Of a DNA stretch of 64,000 bases, positions 26,813-34,501 are shown piece after piece. Below the pieces are notes generated by a model. That model was given only the letters and a program-made list of their open reading frames with translations. It ran no database searches and had not been told where the DNA came from. The DNA comes from Sva-07 sp963710625 (lineage in GTDB: Bacteria > Actinomycetota > Acidimicrobiia > Acidimicrobiales > Ilumatobacteraceae), in NCBI GenBank assembly GCA_963710625.1, contig CAVQBG010000022.1, forward strand, positions 278,704 through 342,703. Reading direction: 5' to 3'. Both the position numbers and the translations under genes were made by a program. How positions within the stretch are numbered: the first letter of the stretch is position 1; each line of letters opens with the position of its first letter.

Positions 26813-27041
26813 GCTCGCCAGCGTGCACCTTCCGGTCCTGCCTGCCAAGGCCGACGAGCGCGAAGTCCAGCATCAAGATCGCCCAGACCGCGCCGACTGC
26901 GCCTCAGCACCGGCGTTCAGGGATGCCCCACCAACCACTCCGACGGTTGGTGGACAGAGCTCGCCGCCGACGCTGGTTCGGGCTCGATCGAGCCTTCCGA
27001 TAGTGTTTCGTCCAACTCGAGGTGTCGTCGGGAGGGGTCGC

Positions 27042-27401
27042 ATGACGCGTGCGAAAGAGCAGAGGATCCAGGCGACATTCACGGTTCTTCCACCCGACCA
27101 GACCAGTGCGTTCCTTGTTCAAACGCTCACGGCGTCCGGCGCGCAGGTCGTGAGCCAGACCGACCGGAGCATCACGGGTGTGATGCACATCAGAAGACGC
27201 CCGTCGTGCCTGATCGCCACGCTCCTGTTCCTGCTGCTCATCATTCCCGGGATTCTCTACCTCGCTCTCGCCGGCAAGGACATCGAGGACCCATACAGCA
27301 TTCAGATTCTCCCGCAGGGTCAAGGCTCGATGGTTCACCCTGCCGGTCAGGGGTACGGGCTCGAGGTCGCTCAACAAGCCATCACGAGACTGCCGAGTTG
27401 A
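27042..27401 (+). CDS. small single-pass membrane protein of unknown function
   Basis: A 119-residue protein with a strong ribosome binding site (ggagggg at 27031-27037) before ATG 27042. The N-terminal domain (about 1-55) is soluble. One membrane helix, CLIATLLFLLLIIPGILYLAL, lies at about 58-78, followed by a short soluble tail. No family is recognised. It is convergent with the TIR-domain membrane protein, 12 bases away; possible joint function is only inference from position. Confidence 0.65.
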   Translation: MTRAKEQRIQATFTVLPPDQTSAFLVQTLTASGAQVVSQTDRSITGVMHIRRRPSCLIATLLFLLLIIPGILYLALAGKDIEDPYSIQILPQGQGSMVHPAGQGYGLEVAQQAITRLPS

Positions 27402-27413
27402 TACGAACGGTCG

Positions 27414-28136
27414 TCAGAGCACCGGGTGGCCCGTTGGCAACATCAATCCAGCGCTGTCCTCACCGGTTGCGGTGATGATGATGGCGACGATGACGCCGAG
27501 CAGGACCGTTCCACCGACCCCGATCGCGACGGCGCTACCGGCAGCGATTCGGCCCTCTGGCGAGCGACCCGGCGTCAGCAGATACACAATGCCGAGTAGG
27601 AGCCCGAGCGGCGAAAGCACGACCGTGCACGAACAGACGAGCGCCAGGCTTGCGCCTGGATGGCGAACCTTGATGCCGACGTCGGACGTGCGGCTGCTCA
27701 GAACCTCGTAGAACGGCGGTGGTTCGCGGAAGGGGAGACCGGGCGGCCCACCGTGCAAGATCCCGCTGATTGCCGCGAACCCTGGTTGAGGTCGTGCCGT
27801 CGAGAGATCGACCCACTGGCAGCCGGCAAGGAGATACGCCGATGTTTCGTCCAGTACGACGCCGTCGACGCGCACGGGAAGGACCGGCCGTCTGTCTCCG
27901 ATCGCTCGCTCCAGCTCGCGACGCACGTGGGGTGAGCGCATGGCCGCTGGTGTCATGAGGACAACGAAGGATGAACAACCATCTATGGCGCGTATGACCT
28001 GCTGGGTGTAGTCGTCGCTTCCGCCGACATCCCTCGAGGCCAGCCAGCATTGGACGCCGGACCCCTCCAAGTCGGCCACCAGCTGTCGGGCCAACGCCTC
28101 CTCGTCCGAGGAATGGGAGACGAACACCTGATCCAC
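27414..28136 (-). CDS. TIR-domain protein with two C-terminal membrane segments
   Basis: A 240-residue protein. The TIR domain (1-about 140) begins MDQVFVSHSSDEEALARQL and contains VQCWLASRDVGGSDDYTQQVI and VVLMTPAAMRSPHVRRELERAI; the glutamate in RREL matches the position of the catalytic Glu of NAD-cleaving TIR domains. Two hydrophobic segments (about 168-190 and 203-228) anchor the C-terminus. Bacterial TIR proteins often act in phage defence or NAD signalling; a membrane-tethered form in an accessory island fits such a role, but this is inference. Confidence 0.82.
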   Translation of the reverse strand: MDQVFVSHSSDEEALARQLVADLEGSGVQCWLASRDVGGSDDYTQQVIRAIDGCSSFVVLMTPAAMRSPHVRRELERAIGDRRPVLPVRVDGVVLDETSAYLLAGCQWVDLSTARPQPGFAAISGILHGGPPGLPFREPPPFYEVLSSRTSDVGIKVRHPGASLALVCSCTVVLSPLGLLLGIVYLLTPGRSPEGRIAAGSAVAIGVGGTVLLGVIVAIIITATGEDSAGLMLPTGHPVL

Positions 28137-28221
28137 AGCCGCAACGTTAGTGACCTGTGATTGAGGCGCCGGACCACGGCGTTCGGGGACGCCGCGGCCC
28201 TGTCGGACGACCCGTCTGGCG

Positions 28222-28257
28222 ATGAGTGAATCCCCCGTATGCGGTGGATTCGCTCAT
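28222..28257. repeat. 36-bp imperfect palindrome, copy A
   Basis: atgagtgaatcc (28222-28233) pairs with ggattcgctcat (28246-28257) with one mismatch, around a centre containing the conserved catg-like core (cgtatgcggt). Same length and layout as the copies at 28293 and 32482. Confidence 0.75.
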
Positions 28258-28292
28258 GGGTGTGCCGGGATCCGGTGGCGGGCGTCGAACCG

Positions 28293-28328
28293 GTGAGCCA
28301 AACCACCGCATGTGGTGGATTCGCTCAT
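28293..28328. repeat. 36-bp imperfect palindrome, copy B
   Basis: Starts gtgagccaaaccacc and ends ggtggattcgctcat; the inner arms accacc/ggtggt pair around gcat. Its last 15 bases are identical to those of copy A, 35 bases upstream. Confidence 0.75.
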
Positions 28329-28370
28329 CAGCGGGCTTCGGCGCGCCGCCGAAGTGCCGGTCAGCGGCAC

Positions 28371-29588
28371 TCAGAGTACGTCGAATCGCACCCCGGCGTG
28401 CGCTTCCAGGCGCTCGATCAAAGCGTCGCCGAACGCGCTTGCAGGCGTCCAGAACCCGCCCCCGACGTCTTTCGGCGACAGGTCGAGAAAGGCGACCGCG
28501 GACTCGCCGAGCATCTTCGCCGTCGACCCGTATCCCGGATCCTGGTCGCCGGTGACTTTCGTGGCGATCGTGTCGCCCGAAGCAGTGCGGCCGGCGAAGC
28601 GGACGTCGAACCAGCCCGCCTGCTGAGCAGTGGGCGACGGGCCGGATCCCGGCTTCGGCAGCACCATGCCGAGCAGGCGACGGGTGGGGCCGAGCGCAGC
28701 GACCCCGGCGAACGTCGCCAGCCCGGCGGTCATCGCGTAGGCCTTCGCCGCGCCCGTCGCGCCGTCGCCGGTCATCATCGTCTCGCCGTAGGTGAACTCG
28801 CGCCCCCACGGCCGGCCGAGCAGCGCATGGGTTCGCCGGACGACCGCCGTGTTCGTGGGGGCCATCACGAAGGGCGCCACCCAGCTGTCGAAACGGTCGT
28901 CGCGGGTCGGTCGTCCCAGGCCGGGTTGCGGGGGCCCCGACCGCTGGTCGATCGGCGCGAGCACGTACGGATCGCTGAGGGTGGCGCGGACTTCGGGGTC
29001 GTCGACCGCCTCCTCCAGCAGGTTCATCATGCTGGCGATCGTGCCGCCACTCGCTCCCCCCTTCGCCCCGGCGACCGACATGCGCACCTCGACGCAGGGC
29101 TCACCGAACTGCTCGATCGACCGTTGCTGCGTGAACCACGTGCCCAGGTCGGAGGGAATCGAGTCGAACCCGCAGGCGTGGACGATCCGGGCACCCGTCT
29201 CCTCGGCGCGCGCCTGGTGGGCGTCGATCATGCGGCGCATCCACTGCACCTCACCGGTCAGGTCGCAGTAGTCGACTCCCGCCTCGACGGCCGCTGCCAC
29301 GAGCTCGGAGCCGTAGAGCGCATACGGTCCGACCGTGGACATCACGACACGGGTCGAAGCGGCCATGTCGTCCAGCGCTGCGCGATCCGCGGCATCGGCG
29401 ACGATGCGGGGAACGTCGGCGCCCGTTCGTCGTGCGACATCGGCGAGCTTGTCGGCGTTGCGACCGGCGATCGCCCATCGCAGCGTGCCGACGGCTCCGT
29501 GGCGCTGCACCAGGTACCGGCAGACGATCTCGCCGACGAAGCTGGTCGCCCCGTAGACGACGAGGTCGTACTCGCGGTGCTCGGTCAC
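28371..29588 (-). CDS. saccharopine dehydrogenase-like / trans-acting enoyl reductase family protein
   Basis: A 405-residue NAD(P)-dependent oxidoreductase. The Rossmann motif is LVVYGATSFVGEIVCRYL, with WAIAGRNADKL and VMSTVGPYALYGSELVAA as in saccharopine-dehydrogenase-like proteins. GVDYCDLTGEVQWMRRMID and VHACGFDSIPSDLG match the mycobacterial trans-acting enoyl reductase group (Rv2449c/Rv2953 type), which act on lipid precursors. The GTG start overlaps the mpa stop (GTGA), so it is co-expressed with the proteasomal ATPase. Confidence 0.85.
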   Translation of the reverse strand: MTEHREYDLVVYGATSFVGEIVCRYLVQRHGAVGTLRWAIAGRNADKLADVARRTGADVPRIVADAADRAALDDMAASTRVVMSTVGPYALYGSELVAAAVEAGVDYCDLTGEVQWMRRMIDAHQARAEETGARIVHACGFDSIPSDLGTWFTQQRSIEQFGEPCVEVRMSVAGAKGGASGGTIASMMNLLEEAVDDPEVRATLSDPYVLAPIDQRSGPPQPGLGRPTRDDRFDSWVAPFVMAPTNTAVVRRTHALLGRPWGREFTYGETMMTGDGATGAAKAYAMTAGLATFAGVAALGPTRRLLGMVLPKPGSGPSPTAQQAGWFDVRFAGRTASGDTIATKVTGDQDPGYGSTAKMLGESAVAFLDLSPKDVGGGFWTPASAFGDALIERLEAHAGVRFDVL

Positions 29589-31315
29589 AGGTACTGACCG
29601 GTCGCCACCCGCTCGATCGCGCGGCCGCCGGCGCCGTCGGTTTCGGTGGTTTCGGACACCAGCGTGCGGATGAAGACGATCCGCTCGCCCTTCTTGCCGG
29701 AGATCTTCGCCCAGTCGTCCGGGTTGGTCGTGTTCGGCAGGTCCTCGTGCTCCTTGTACTCCTGCTTGATCGAGGCGAGCAGGTCCTGGGTGCTGACACC
29801 CTTGGCGCCACCGTCGATCACCCGCTTGATCGCGAGCTTCTTGGCTCGGCGGACCACGTTCTCGATCATCGCTCCGGACGAGAAGTCCTTGTAGTAGAGG
29901 ATCTCCTTGTCGCCGTTCTGGTACGTGACCTCGAGGAATCGATTCGCCTCGTCGTCGCGGTACATCTCGGTGACGGTGGCATCGATCATGTCGGGGATCG
30001 ACTCGCCGGCGGCGATCGGGATCTCGTCGGTGAGGTACCGGGCGAAGATCGCCTTCGCCGCCTCGGCGTTGGGACGCTCGATCTTGATCTTGACGTCGAG
30101 TCGGCCGGGTCGCAGGATCGCGGGGTCGATCAGGTCCTCCCGGTTGGTGGCGCCGATCACGATGACGTTCTTGAGGCCCTCGACGCCGTCGATCTCGGCG
30201 AGCAGCTGGGGCACGATCGTCGACTCCATGTCGGAGCTGATGCCCGAACCACGCGTGCGGAACATCGAGTCCATCTCGTCGAAGAACACGATGACCGGCC
30301 AGCCCTCGTCGCTCTTCTCCCGCGCCCTTTGGAACACGAGGCGGATCTGCCGCTCGGTCTCGCCGACGTACTTGTTGAGCAGTTCCGGGCCCTTGATGTT
30401 GATGAAATAGCTGTGACCCTTGCCCTCGCCGACGGTCTCGGCGACCTTCTTCGCGAGGCTGTTCGCCACCGCTTTGGCGATCAGGGTCTTGCCGCAGCCC
30501 GGAGGGCCGTACAGCAGGATCCCCTTCGGCGCCGGGAGCTGGTGCTCGGCGAACAGGTCCTGGTGCAGGAACGGCAACTCGACGGCGTCGGCGATCTGCT
30601 CGATCTGGTCGTCGAGTCCGCCGATGTCGGTGTAGGCGATGTCGGGCACCTCTTCGAGGAGCAGGTGCTCGACTTCGGGGCGCGGCAACTTCTCGAGCAG
30701 CAGATTCGATCGGGTGTCGAGCCGCAAGTGGTCACCGGACCGGATGTGGGTGCCACGGATCGCATCGGCGAGCTCGCAGACCCGCTCCTCGTCGGCGCGT
30801 CCGACGACGACGATCCGCACACCGTCGTCCATGACCTCCTTGACCGTGACCACCTCGCCGGTGATCTCGGGCGTCCGCGCCATCACGACGTTGTAGCTCT
30901 CGTTGAGCACGACCTCGGCGCCCCGATCGAGCAACTCGTGATCGATGTCGGGATGCAGGGCCACGCGCATCTTGCGCCCGCTCGTGAGGATGTCGACGGT
31001 GTCGTCGTCGTTCTTGCCGACCACCACCCCGTACGCCGAGGGCGGCTGCGACAGCTTGTCGACCTCGTCGCGCAGCGTGGCGATGTGCTCGCGCGCCTCG
31101 CGCAGCGTGTACGACAACTTCTCGTTCTGTCCGATCGCCGCCGCGAGCTGGCCCTTGGTCTCGAGCAGACGCTCCTCGAGCGAGTGGACCCGCTTCGGAG
31201 CATCCGCGAGCCGGAGGCGGAGGTGCGTCACTTCCTCCTGCAGCGCGACGAGCTGATCGCGCTCGCTCGGGTTGGCGTTCGATTCGGCGGAGCGATCGTC
31301 ACCAGCAGATGCCAT
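29585..31315 (-). CDS. mpa: proteasome-associated AAA ATPase Mpa/ARC
   Basis: A 576-residue hexameric unfoldase. An N-terminal coiled coil (about 20-92) captures Pup, followed by tandem OB domains (about 95-210). The AAA domain has Walker A GPPGCGKT (270-277), Walker B VIVFFDEMDSMF, and a second-region GATNREDLIDPAILRPGRLD. It ends TGQYL, the C-terminal docking motif that opens the PrcA gate. ATG 31315 starts just before the coiled coil. In other genomes it lies next to dop; here 7.5 kb intervene. Confidence 0.96.
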   Translation of the reverse strand: MASAGDDRSAESNANPSERDQLVALQEEVTHLRLRLADAPKRVHSLEERLLETKGQLAAAIGQNEKLSYTLREAREHIATLRDEVDKLSQPPSAYGVVVGKNDDDTVDILTSGRKMRVALHPDIDHELLDRGAEVVLNESYNVVMARTPEITGEVVTVKEVMDDGVRIVVVGRADEERVCELADAIRGTHIRSGDHLRLDTRSNLLLEKLPRPEVEHLLLEEVPDIAYTDIGGLDDQIEQIADAVELPFLHQDLFAEHQLPAPKGILLYGPPGCGKTLIAKAVANSLAKKVAETVGEGKGHSYFINIKGPELLNKYVGETERQIRLVFQRAREKSDEGWPVIVFFDEMDSMFRTRGSGISSDMESTIVPQLLAEIDGVEGLKNVIVIGATNREDLIDPAILRPGRLDVKIKIERPNAEAAKAIFARYLTDEIPIAAGESIPDMIDATVTEMYRDDEANRFLEVTYQNGDKEILYYKDFSSGAMIENVVRRAKKLAIKRVIDGGAKGVSTQDLLASIKQEYKEHEDLPNTTNPDDWAKISGKKGERIVFIRTLVSETTETDGAGGRAIERVATGQYL

Positions 31316-31425
31316 GTCGCCGAATGTACACGCGCTCACCGTGAACGTGTTTGCACGTGCTTCGCCGTGTAAAGTGCCAGCCGTAGACAACACTTCATCT
31401 TTCGTTCAACGAGGAGCCCACTGAC

Positions 31426-31671
31426 ATGAAGGTCTGGATCGACCAGGATCTGTGCACCGGCGATGGCCTGTGCGAGGAGATCGCCCCCGACGTCTTCACC
31501 CTGCTCGACGACGGCCTCGCCTACGTCGTCGAGGGAGACAAGATCTTTGCCGAGGCGAAGGGCAACCCGCAGGGCGCTGAGGGCCTCGCCGAGATTCCCG
31601 ATGGCCAGCTCGAGGCCGTGATTGAGTCCGCCGAGGAATGCCCCGGCGAGTGCATCTACATCGAGCCCTGA
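31426..31671 (+). CDS. ferredoxin, probably [3Fe-4S]
   Basis: An 81-residue acidic electron carrier. CTGDGLC near the N-terminus and ECPGECIYIE at the C-terminus supply the cluster ligands; the middle position has Asp/Gly instead of a second cysteine, as in [3Fe-4S] ferredoxins that serve cytochromes P450. ESAEECPGEC has an extra cysteine. A gaggag ribosome site precedes ATG 31426. It diverges from mpa across about 110 bases holding both promoters; no P450 gene is in the window. Confidence 0.9.
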   Translation: MKVWIDQDLCTGDGLCEEIAPDVFTLLDDGLAYVVEGDKIFAEAKGNPQGAEGLAEIPDGQLEAVIESAEECPGECIYIEP

Positions 31672-31694
31672 TCACCCGACGTCGCTGATCGACA

Positions 31695-31725
31695 CGATGC
31701 CCCGGACCGATGGTCCGGGGCATCG
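31695..31725 (+). terminator. strong hairpin terminator of the ferredoxin gene
   Basis: Perfect 14-bp arms cgatgccccggacc (31695-31708) and ggtccggggcatcg (31712-31725) around the loop gat, starting 24 bases after the ferredoxin stop. The T run is absent, as is common in high-GC actinobacteria. Confidence 0.8.
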
Positions 31726-31800
31726 TCGCGTCGAGAGCGTCAGGACGGACTTCCTTCCGATCCGCCGCTGCGACGGCTTCTGTTGACCGTTGCGACGTGT

Positions 31801-31843
31801 ACACCTGTCAATCGATCATCCAGGTGAACAGATGTCAACCGAT
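31801..31843 (+). promoter_or_regulatory. candidate operator/promoter region of the TetR gene
   Basis: Two direct repeats, acacctgtcaatcgat (31801-31816) and acagatgtcaaccgat (31828-31843), match at 13 of 16 bases. An outward-facing cacctg/caggtg pair lies between them. A -10-like taagat follows at 31843-31848, seven bases before ATG 31856, which fits a leaderless message with autoregulation. Prediction only. Confidence 0.4.
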
Positions 31844-31855
31844 AAGATCGCGACC

Positions 31856-32485
31856 ATGGCCACGCCGACCGTCCATCGCCAGCGCTCGGCGCGCGGTGAG
31901 GGCGACACGCTGCGCACCGACCTGTTGGTCGCCGCCGCCGACCTGATCGGAGCGCACGGTGAGATGGAAGCAGTGTCGCTGCGTGCCGTCGCCCGTCAGG
32001 CCGGCGTCTCCCCCACGGCGGTCTACCGCCACTTCGACGACCATGTCGAGCTGTTGCGTGGCGCCGTCGATCACTGCTGGGCGACGTTCTACGAGCAGCT
32101 CCGCAACGCTCACGACAGCAGCGACGACCCGTTCACCTCGTTCCGAGCGATGGGCGACGCCTACGTCGCCTACGCCATCGACCATCCCGGCCAGTACCGG
32201 GTGCTGTTCTCCGACAAGGTCGATCTCGGCGACGGCGACTCCCCTGGTGGGCTCGCCGCGTTCCAGCTGCTGGTCGACGCGGTCGCCCGTATGCTCGCCG
32301 TGCTCGGCGACGACCGTGACCCGTTCTTCGTCGCCGTCCAGGTGCACACGTGGATCCACGGCATGGTCGACCTCTGCGGGTCGCACCCGTCGATGCCGTG
32401 GCCCGACACCGCACAGCTCCTCGACGGCCTCAGCGCCGCCCTCCGCCTCGAACCACCGTCCTCCGCACCACGCCCCCGGCGATGA
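31856..32485 (+). CDS. TetR-family transcriptional regulator
   Basis: A 209-residue one-component regulator. The helix-turn-helix is VSLRAVARQAGVSPTAVYRHFDDHVELL (about 42-70). The C-terminal domain (PGQYRVLFSDKVDLGDGDSP) is ligand-binding and resembles the TetR_C_33-like group, but the ligand is unknown. An alternative ATG at 31832 has a Shine-Dalgarno-like aggtga and would add eight residues. Direct repeats just upstream suggest autorepression. The stop codon lies inside the 36-bp palindrome copy C. Confidence 0.85.
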   Translation: MATPTVHRQRSARGEGDTLRTDLLVAAADLIGAHGEMEAVSLRAVARQAGVSPTAVYRHFDDHVELLRGAVDHCWATFYEQLRNAHDSSDDPFTSFRAMGDAYVAYAIDHPGQYRVLFSDKVDLGDGDSPGGLAAFQLLVDAVARMLAVLGDDRDPFFVAVQVHTWIHGMVDLCGSHPSMPWPDTAQLLDGLSAALRLEPPSSAPRPRR

Positions 32486-32517
32486 GCGAGATCACGCCAT
32501 GCGGGGCGTTCGCTCAT
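32482..32517. repeat. 36-bp imperfect palindrome, copy C
   Basis: Begins atgagcgagatcacg and ends cgttcgctcat, with the same 36-base span and central catg as copies A and B about 4.2 kb away. It covers the TetR stop and sits where the convergent TetR and trmI genes end, so it may also act as a terminator. Confidence 0.7.
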
Positions 32518-32539
32518 CGCTCGAACACGAGCGTGCGGG

Positions 32540-33325
32540 TCAGGACGGGTTGCGACCGAGGAACCGGGCCACACTGAGGAATGCGGTGTGGGCGACCATG
32601 CGATGGTCCGGACGCACGGCCTGACCCTCGATGTGCCAACCTCGGTGGAGCACCTCGATCGTGCGGGCATCGATCCACTTGCCCTTGAGCGCCTCGCGCA
32701 CCTGCACGGCCTGGGTGATCGACGGCGTGTAGGCAACGAGCAGACCACCTGGTTGCAGTACCGGTTCGGCCTTCGGGATCACCTGCCATGGCTCCGGGAG
32801 GTCGAGCACGACGCGATCGAACGTGCCGAGTTCGGGATCGATCCCCTCGTAGCTGTCGGCGATGTGCACGTCGTAGCGATCGAGGGCGGCATCGCCGAGG
32901 AAGCTCTGGACGTTCTTCCTCGCTCGGTTCGCAAAGTCCTCACGGATCTCGTACCCGACGATCTCCGCGCCGTACCGGAGCATCGTCATCGACAATGCTC
33001 CCGAACCGATGCCGGTCTCGAAGACTCGGACACCGGGTCCGATGTCGGCGAGCATGCAGATCGGACCGAGGTCCTTCGGATAGATCACCTGCGCGCCGCG
33101 GGGCATCTCGACGACGAAGTCCTCGAGGGTCGGGCGGAGCGCGATGTACTCCGAGCCCTTGGTCGAGCGGATCACGATGCCCTCGCGTTGACCGATCACG
33201 TCGGCGTGCGCCACGAACCCGTTGTGGCTGTGGAATTCGCCGTCCTCGGCCAACTCGATCAGGTACCGACGCTTCTTCGAATCGAGCAGCAGGGCCCGCT
33301 CCCCCGTTTGGAACACACCGGTCAT
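32540..33325 (-). CDS. trmI: tRNA (adenine-58-N1)-methyltransferase TrmI
   Basis: A 261-residue enzyme that makes m1A58 in the tRNA T-loop. The N-terminal beta domain (MTGVFQTGERALLLDSKKRRYLIE) and the Rossmann motif VFETGIGSGALSMTMLRYG fit TrmI, as does VVLDLPEPWQVI with the catalytic aspartate. It is the counterpart of Rv2118c, upstream of mpa in mycobacteria. The start overlaps the ttuA stop, so m1A58 and 2-thiolation genes are coupled. Confidence 0.93.
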   Translation of the reverse strand: MTGVFQTGERALLLDSKKRRYLIELAEDGEFHSHNGFVAHADVIGQREGIVIRSTKGSEYIALRPTLEDFVVEMPRGAQVIYPKDLGPICMLADIGPGVRVFETGIGSGALSMTMLRYGAEIVGYEIREDFANRARKNVQSFLGDAALDRYDVHIADSYEGIDPELGTFDRVVLDLPEPWQVIPKAEPVLQPGGLLVAYTPSITQAVQVREALKGKWIDARTIEVLHRGWHIEGQAVRPDHRMVAHTAFLSVARFLGRNPS

Positions 33326-34287
33326 CGTCGTCTCCCTCGCGTCAACACCATTTCCACCGGCACCGGATCGTGGGCACCGGCCTTCTCGACGAGCCGACAG
33401 AAGGCGCACACGTCGCCCGTCGTGGGCGCACCGCATCGGGTGCAATCGTTGAGATCACCCGCAGCAGCGGCCGATCGTCCGGCGAGCAGCGGTGCCATGC
33501 GTTCGAGGAAGCCGAGGTAGAACGAGGCTTTGGCACCCGGCGACGTCGCCTCGATCGCGTTCAACGACTCCTTGTACGAGAGGTGCCTGTTGCCGGCTGC
33601 GATCGGACATTCCTCGACGACGTAGTCGATACCCCGCACCAGACACCATGCCGCCATCTCCCGCTCGGTGAGCCGCACGAGCGGCTTCGCCTTCTTCGGG
33701 AACCCGTTGGCAGCCGGCAGCACCGGCAACTGACGGGCGAGGTAGTCGACGTCCCAGCGCAACGTGTTGCCGAACAGCACAGCGGCTTCGTCGTCGAGGT
33801 TGTGGCCGGTCACCACCACGTCGTACCCACCGTCGCGAGCAGCCTGATCGAACAGCCGACGCTTCGAGAGCCCACAGGCCGAACACGGCACGCGACCGGT
33901 GGCCTTCGCCGCCGTCGGGACGTCGTAGCCGTAGTCGTCGCGCAGATCGATCGTGAGCAGGGTCAGGTTGCGCTCGTCGGCGAAACGCCGCACGTAGCCT
34001 CCGCTGTCGGTGGAGTACTCGCCGATCCCAAGGCCGATGTAGAGGCCGTCGGCCTGGTAGCCGGCCTCGATCAGCATGTCCCAGACGGCGAGTGAGTCCT
34101 TTCCGCCGCTGACGGCCACGAGCAGGCGATCGTCGGGCGTGAACATGTCGAATTCGTCGATCGCCTTGGCCACCTGCCGACGGCAGAGTTGTTGGAGGTG
34201 CTCGGCACAGAAGTGCGCGTTGTGGCGAGGCAAGTCGATCACCGCCGGGGCCTTGCAGACCCGACACTTGCTGCCGACTGCCGTCAT
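33322..34287 (-). CDS. ttuA: tRNA-5-methyluridine(54) 2-sulfurtransferase TtuA
   Basis: A 321-residue PP-loop thiolase. The N-terminal zinc finger is CRVCKAPAVID...HFCAEH, the ATP motif is VAVSGGKDSLAVWDML, and the cluster-binding cysteines lie in VPCSACGLSKRRL and VEECPIA. TGHNLDDEAAVLFGN is conserved, and a second zinc finger (CTRCGAPTTGDVCAFC) ends the protein. Length and layout match Thermus TtuA, which makes s2T54. ATG 34287 is preferred; GTG 34314 would overlap ttuB. Confidence 0.93.
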   Translation of the reverse strand: MTAVGSKCRVCKAPAVIDLPRHNAHFCAEHLQQLCRRQVAKAIDEFDMFTPDDRLLVAVSGGKDSLAVWDMLIEAGYQADGLYIGLGIGEYSTDSGGYVRRFADERNLTLLTIDLRDDYGYDVPTAAKATGRVPCSACGLSKRRLFDQAARDGGYDVVVTGHNLDDEAAVLFGNTLRWDVDYLARQLPVLPAANGFPKKAKPLVRLTEREMAAWCLVRGIDYVVEECPIAAGNRHLSYKESLNAIEATSPGAKASFYLGFLERMAPLLAGRSAAAAGDLNDCTRCGAPTTGDVCAFCRLVEKAGAHDPVPVEMVLTRGRRR

Positions 34288-34300
34288 CGTCGCCGTCGGC

Positions 34301-34501
34301 TCACGTTGCGCCACCCGAGATCACTGGCCGGACCTCGATCTGATCGTCGTCGCCGAGGACCGCATCGCCGGGGACGAGCGTGCCGTTACAGATGACGAGG
34401 TGCGCCTCCCGGCTGAGCTGCAGTTCGTCGAGGAGTCGATTGACGGAACGGGAACCGGCGAACTCGACCTCGCGCCGCGGGTTCCGCAGCAGGACCTTCA
34501 C
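34301..34501 (-). CDS. ttuB: ubiquitin-like sulfur carrier TtuB
   Basis: A 66-residue beta-grasp (MoaD/ThiS-like) protein. VKVLLRNPRREVEFAG, LLDELQLSREAHLVICNG and DQIEVRPVISGG follow the TtuB pattern, whose C-terminal Gly-Gly carries the thiocarboxylate used by TtuA. Here two residues, Ala-Thr, follow the GG, so the carrier may need trimming or may use a different end. The GTG start overlaps the preceding gene (GTGA), and ttuA follows 13 bases later. Confidence 0.85.
   Translation of the reverse strand: MKVLLRNPRREVEFAGSRSVNRLLDELQLSREAHLVICNGTLVPGDAVLGDDDQIEVRPVISGGAT

Noticed and set aside
26928..26953. Nine-bp hairpin ccaccaacc/ggttggtgg upstream of the gene at 27042
   Set aside because: It could be a terminator or RNA element but is short, has an 8-base loop and no supporting context; too weak to annotate.
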